A DNA stretch of 8,918 nucleotides from Rhodobacterales bacterium UBA7416. Lineage in GTDB: Bacteria > Pseudomonadota > Alphaproteobacteria > Rhodobacterales > Rhodobacteraceae. Within the stretch, counting starts at the first letter, position 1. Each line of letters begins with the position of its first letter. Below the pieces are notes generated by a model that was not told where the DNA came from, ran no database searches, and saw only the letters and a list, made by a program, of their open reading frames with translations. Made by a program: the position numbers and the translations under genes. Shown here one piece after another: positions 5,911 to 8,918 of the stretch. The DNA is taken from NCBI GenBank assembly GCA_002469545.1, contig DKMK01000111.1:13881-22798 (forward strand), written 5' to 3'.

Positions 5911-6867
5911 ATGCAAACTCAAACATTGCGCCCCACCGAAGATGGCTTTGCCACCGCCGCTGATATTTTGACCCACGGTGGATTGGTCGCATTCCCGACG
6001 GAAACTGTTTACGGGTTGGGCGGTGATGCACGTAACGGTGCTGCCGTCGCAGGCATCTATGCCGCCAAAGGACGCCCAAGCTTCAATCCATTAATTGTTC
6101 ACGTTGCCGATTTAAATATGGCACAGGAATTTGCACAATTCGACACCACAGCGTTGGCCTTGGCCGCCGAATTCTGGCCCGGACCGCTAACAATTGTATT
6201 GCCTGTTCGCCCAGATACAAGTCTGTCCAAATTGGTAACCGCTGGATTAACCACCGTCGCAATTCGTGTTCCAGCGCATCCAGTCGCACGCGCGTTATTA
6301 TCCAAATTCGGCGGCCCAATCGCCGCCCCATCCGCCAACCCATCTGGCGGGATCAGCCCAACACGCGCAGCCCATGTGCGCGACGGGCTATCAGATCGCA
6401 TCGATGCTATCATCAATGGTGGTAAATGCGCAGTTGGCTTGGAATCAACAATTGTAATGCCTGATGATGACGGCGTTCATATTTTGCGCGATGGCGGTAT
6501 TACAACAGAACAAATCGCGGCGATTGTAAACGTACACGATACAATCGAAACCTCGCATGATGCGCCCACATCTCCTGGGCAACTGGCATCGCACTATGCG
6601 CCAAATGCCCGCCTCCGCATGAATGCTCTGATTGCAGGTGACGATGAACATATGATCGGCTTTGGTGAAATTTCCGGCCAGATCAACCTGTCCAGCAGTG
6701 GCGATTTAACACAAGCTGCCGCAAACCTTTTCGCATATCTTCATATGGCCGACGAAGACGCGCAAACTTTGGGGAAAACTAAAATTGCCGTGGCACCAAT
6801 TCCGATGCATGGCTTGGGCATCGCAATCAACGATCGTCTAAAACGCGCCAGCGCAGCACGCGATTAA
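5911..6867 (+). CDS. sua5: L-threonylcarbamoyladenylate synthase, two-domain Sua5 type
   Basis: This cytoplasmic enzyme makes threonylcarbamoyl-AMP from threonine, bicarbonate and ATP. TsaD/TsaB/TsaE then use it to form t6A at position 37 of ANN-decoding tRNAs. The 318 residues contain the YrdC domain (about 10-210) with FPTETVYGLG (28-37), KGRPSFNPLIVH (53-64), PAAPSANPSG-like IAAPSANPSGG (137-147) and GLESTIV (176-182). The Sua5 linker SPGQLASHYAP (221-231) closes over the active site. A smaller C-terminal Sua5 domain follows, ending GLGIAINDRLKRAS. This makes it the long Sua5/TsaC2 form rather than the single-domain TsaC. The ATG at 5911 follows AGAGAG closely; an in-frame TTG at 5881 is less likely. 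Its stop overlaps that of convergent yqgE by four bases. Confidence 0.95.
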   Translation: MQTQTLRPTEDGFATAADILTHGGLVAFPTETVYGLGGDARNGAAVAGIYAAKGRPSFNPLIVHVADLNMAQEFAQFDTTALALAAEFWPGPLTIVLPVRPDTSLSKLVTAGLTTVAIRVPAHPVARALLSKFGGPIAAPSANPSGGISPTRAAHVRDGLSDRIDAIINGGKCAVGLESTIVMPDDDGVHILRDGGITTEQIAAIVNVHDTIETSHDAPTSPGQLASHYAPNARLRMNALIAGDDEHMIGFGEISGQINLSSSGDLTQAAANLFAYLHMADEDAQTLGKTKIAVAPIPMHGLGIAINDRLKRASAARD

Positions 6868-7430
6868 GCGCGCCCACCTTCGGCAGACAACATTCGCGCA
6901 TCAATGCCCAGCGTCTTTAACGCAGCATCCCATTTCTCGCCGTCCTCGGTGCCAAACAACAAATCATCGGGCGCATCGCTGACCAACCAACCATTCGCTT
7001 GGATTTCGCCCTCTAGCTGCCCAGGCGCCCAACCCGAATAACCCAGCGCCAATAAACATTGTTCTGGCCCAGTGCCATTTGAGATATCTTCAAGGATTTC
7101 CAAAGACGCCGTCATACCAACGGTATCGGTCACATCCAACGTCGCATCGTCTGCAACGTAATCACGGCTATGCAACACAAACCCACGCCCATGTTCAACA
7201 GGCCCGCCAATATGCACGCTGTTCAAATTGATCGGCTGCTTTGGTGAAATCGACAACTGCTCCAACAGATCCGCTAATTCCAAATCAGGGGCCGGTTTAT
7301 TGATAATGATACCCATGGCTCCATCTTCGGAATGCGCGCACATATAGATAACGGATTTATCAAAATTCGAATCCCCTATGCCTGGCATAGCGATCAGCAG
7401 TTTTCCGTCGAGGTTTGTTTCATCTGTCAT
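6864..7430 (-). CDS. yqgE: YqgE/AlgH family protein (DUF179)
   Basis: The 188 residues match the usual length of about 187 for YqgE. The family's conserved blocks appear in order: LDGKLLIAMPG (7-17), DKSVIYMCAHSEDGAMGIIINKP, HIGGPVEHGRGFVLHS, and ALGYSGWAPGQLEGEIQ-NGWL. There is no signal peptide, so it is cytoplasmic. The biochemical role is not established; AlgH was named for alginate regulation in Pseudomonas, which does not carry over here. In many gamma-proteobacteria yqgE neighbours the Holliday-junction resolvase gene yqgF, but here it is divergent from a DsbD-like gene. No Shine-Dalgarno precedes the ATG; the bases just before it are A/T only (ATTTAAATT). Confidence 0.95.
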   Translation of the reverse strand: MTDETNLDGKLLIAMPGIGDSNFDKSVIYMCAHSEDGAMGIIINKPAPDLELADLLEQLSISPKQPINLNSVHIGGPVEHGRGFVLHSRDYVADDATLDVTDTVGMTASLEILEDISNGTGPEQCLLALGYSGWAPGQLEGEIQANGWLVSDAPDDLLFGTEDGEKWDAALKTLGIDARMLSAEGGRA

Positions 7431-7541
7431 AATTTAAATTTGGTCACTTGTTGCCTGAAACACAAGGGCAATACGTGCCATAACGCAACACACGCGTAAA
7501 TGTGACTTTCATTTCAGTGACTAATCCGTATTTTCGCCCTT
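7431..7541. promoter_or_regulatory. Divergent promoter region of yqgE and the DsbD-like gene
   Basis: These 111 bases must carry promoters for both genes. Neither start codon has a recognisable Shine-Dalgarno. A TATTTT at 7529-7534 sits seven bases before the ATG at 7542, the distance expected of a -10 box for a leaderless mRNA, but its -35 partner is poor. The assignment is tentative. Confidence 0.25.
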
Positions 7542-8342
7542 ATGAAACACGTAACCCTTACCGCACTGGCAATGATCAGCATCACCACTTCGTTGTCGGC
7601 CAAATCACCCATACTGGGTCTTGATTCAATCGAAGTCATCGCAGGCTGGCGTCAATCCGACGACAGCCATATCGCGGCCATCGACATTCAATTGGAAAAA
7701 GGCTGGAAAACATATTGGCGTGTTGCTGGCGGCGGCGGTGTCCCTCCACAATTTAATTGGTCTAAATCCGTAAATATTGCGCGCTACGAAATCAAATGGC
7801 CCGCACCAACGGTGTTTCATGACTACGATCAACAAACCATCGGTTACAAAGACAGGCTTGTTTTACCAATCATTTTCCACCCCAAAGATGCCAGTAAACC
7901 AATGAAGATATCTGGCACCATTAATTTTGGCGTCTGCGAAAATGTGTGTGTACCCGTGCAATCCGCGCTCAACGCGACCTTGCCCGCACGCGCAACTGTG
8001 GGCAAAACGACCATAAAAAAAGCTCTAAAATCGGTTGCCAAAAGCGGAAAGTCTACGGGTGTGACCATCAACAACTGCAAATTCACCCCAGTCAAAGGCG
8101 GCTTTGCAATTCAGGCCGAACTCGGATCTAACAACGGATTTCACAAAAACGCAGTTGGTGTGATCGAATATCCCTCTGGCCCAGATGACTGGCTACAACA
8201 ACAACCCAGCACCACAGCCTATAACGCGCTAACCGCCCATGCCACGCTATATGCTAAAAATGTGTCCTTTATTGACCGCAGCAAATTGCGCGTGACAGTT
8301 CTGTCCAAAGGCAAAGCGATCGAAATTCAAGGCTGTTCTTAG
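7542..8342 (+). CDS. Free-standing DsbD N-terminal-type (DsbC/DsbD_N family) periplasmic protein
   Basis: The 266-residue product opens with a Sec signal (MKHVTLTALAMISITTSLSA, likely cut after Ala20), so it should be periplasmic. Residues 35-145 resemble the N-terminal domain of DsbD/ScsB thiol reductases: LEKGWKTYWRVAGGGGVPPQ, WPAPTVF, GYKDRLVLPI, and INFGVCENVCVPV with a C132-x3-C136 pair. In DsbD this domain passes electrons to periplasmic disulfide carriers. Here the protein stops after a second beta-rich region with two more cysteines (C179, C265). It has no membrane domain and no thioredoxin domain, so it would need a separate electron donor such as a CcdA-like protein, not seen in this window. 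It is divergent from yqgE, and its stop overlaps that of the convergent RND gene. Confidence 0.85.
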   Translation: MKHVTLTALAMISITTSLSAKSPILGLDSIEVIAGWRQSDDSHIAAIDIQLEKGWKTYWRVAGGGGVPPQFNWSKSVNIARYEIKWPAPTVFHDYDQQTIGYKDRLVLPIIFHPKDASKPMKISGTINFGVCENVCVPVQSALNATLPARATVGKTTIKKALKSVAKSGKSTGVTINNCKFTPVKGGFAIQAELGSNNGFHKNAVGVIEYPSGPDDWLQQQPSTTAYNALTAHATLYAKNVSFIDRSKLRVTVLSKGKAIEIQGCS

Positions 8343-8917
8343 GCGCGCTTCCAATTTGCCAATACAAAAGAGATGTAGGCAACAATCACAACGCTGGTAA
8401 TCCCACCAATAAATACCATCATTGTGGCCGCCAGCGCCGACATATCGCCACCAGAAATCCAAGTCACGAAATCAGACGCCTCCAAGGTCACGGCCAGCGG
8501 GGCAACGGTAAACGCAATCACGCCAACAACCCCTAATACTGCCAAAACATACACAGCTTGCGCACGATATGGCACACGCACCCCCATCAACCCACGTCGC
8601 AATGACGTGAACAATCGGCCAAAATCCTTTTGCATAATGACCATGGCCGGCACGACCAATAAAACCAAAAACATGCCAAAACCTAATCCGAATGACAGCG
8701 TAATAATCGTCGGTTTCAAAAACTGCGCCTGTGCAGAAGATTCAAATAACAACGGCGTTAACCCCAAAACAGTCGTCAACGTCGTCAACAAAACAGGCCG
8801 CAACCGATCAGAACAGGCATCAACAATGGCTGGAAACAACCCTCGTTTATCCGCGTATTCATCAATGGTCGTCACCAACACAATTGAATCATTAATGATA
8901 ATCCCACTCATTCCGAT
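8339..8917 (-). CDS. RND-family efflux transporter permease, C-terminal part (5' end beyond window)
   Basis: The visible 192 residues begin IGMSGIIINDSIVLVTTIDE, the hallmark of the second transmembrane half of AcrB-type pumps, followed by DRLRPVLLTTLTTVLGLTPL and FGMFLVLLVVPAM. These are the last membrane helices of an inner-membrane, proton-driven exporter that works with a periplasmic adaptor and an outer-membrane channel. The substrate cannot be told from this end. AcrB stops shortly after its last helix, but here about 90 more residues follow the VPAM helix, with two further hydrophobic segments (about residues 118-141 and 158-186, counted from the Met at 8911) and a WKRA end. The N-terminal three quarters or more lie to the right of the window. 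Its stop overlaps that of the DsbD-like gene by four bases. Confidence 0.9.
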   Translation of the reverse strand: MGMSGIIINDSIVLVTTIDEYADKRGLFPAIVDACSDRLRPVLLTTLTTVLGLTPLLFESSAQAQFLKPTIITLSFGLGFGMFLVLLVVPAMVIMQKDFGRLFTSLRRGLMGVRVPYRAQAVYVLAVLGVVGVIAFTVAPLAVTLEASDFVTWISGGDMSALAATMMVFIGGITSVVIVAYISFVLANWKRA

Positions 8918-8918
8918 C

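Overview
The window reads as a stretch of core chromosome from an alphaproteobacterium, most likely a marine Rhodobacterales (Roseobacter-type) species of moderate-to-low G+C. The evidence is the kind of genes present: an S21 protein of alphaproteobacterial type, a 45-residue aa3-type cytochrome c oxidase subunit IV, a DUF6173-like protein coupled to an MBL-fold hydrolase, YqgE, and a free-standing DsbD N-terminal-type protein. The taxonomic call is inferred from remembered family distributions, not from a search. I see no mobile elements, CRISPR arrays, tRNAs, rRNAs or phage genes.

Layout, left to right. The 3' part of rpsU (+) ends in a double hairpin and is followed by a dodecin gene (+) with its own terminator. 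Facing these is a two-gene minus-strand unit: a tiny cytochrome oxidase subunit IV gene, too short for most ORF callers, followed by a lipoprotein gene. A KefB/KefC-like K+/H+ antiporter gene (+) is divergent from that unit and ends in a terminator shared with a convergent outer-membrane beta-barrel gene (-). The DUF6173-like gene and the MBL hydrolase gene (both -) form an overlapping pair. Divergent from them is the threonylcarbamoyl-AMP synthase gene sua5/tsaC (+), whose stop codon overlaps that of convergent yqgE (-). Divergent from yqgE is the DsbD N-domain-like gene (+), whose stop codon overlaps that of an RND efflux permease gene (-) running off the right edge.

The strongest unusual signal is at 4111-4138. 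The outer-membrane protein gene has a good ribosome binding site and an ATG that would encode a normal Sec signal peptide, but a 10-bp tandem repeat inside the signal-peptide codons puts the start out of frame with the barrel. Removing exactly one unit restores a textbook signal peptide. This could be a recent slippage mutation, a phase-variable switch, or a sequencing or assembly error.

The genes do not form one pathway. They are short one- or two-gene units with alternating strands and compact gene ends. Envelope functions predominate (lipoprotein, K+/H+ antiporter, outer-membrane barrel, DsbD-like protein, RND pump), mixed with housekeeping (S21, tRNA t6A synthesis, flavin storage, cytochrome oxidase). 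No intergenic stretch exceeds about 165 bases. I did not recognise a new multi-gene system.
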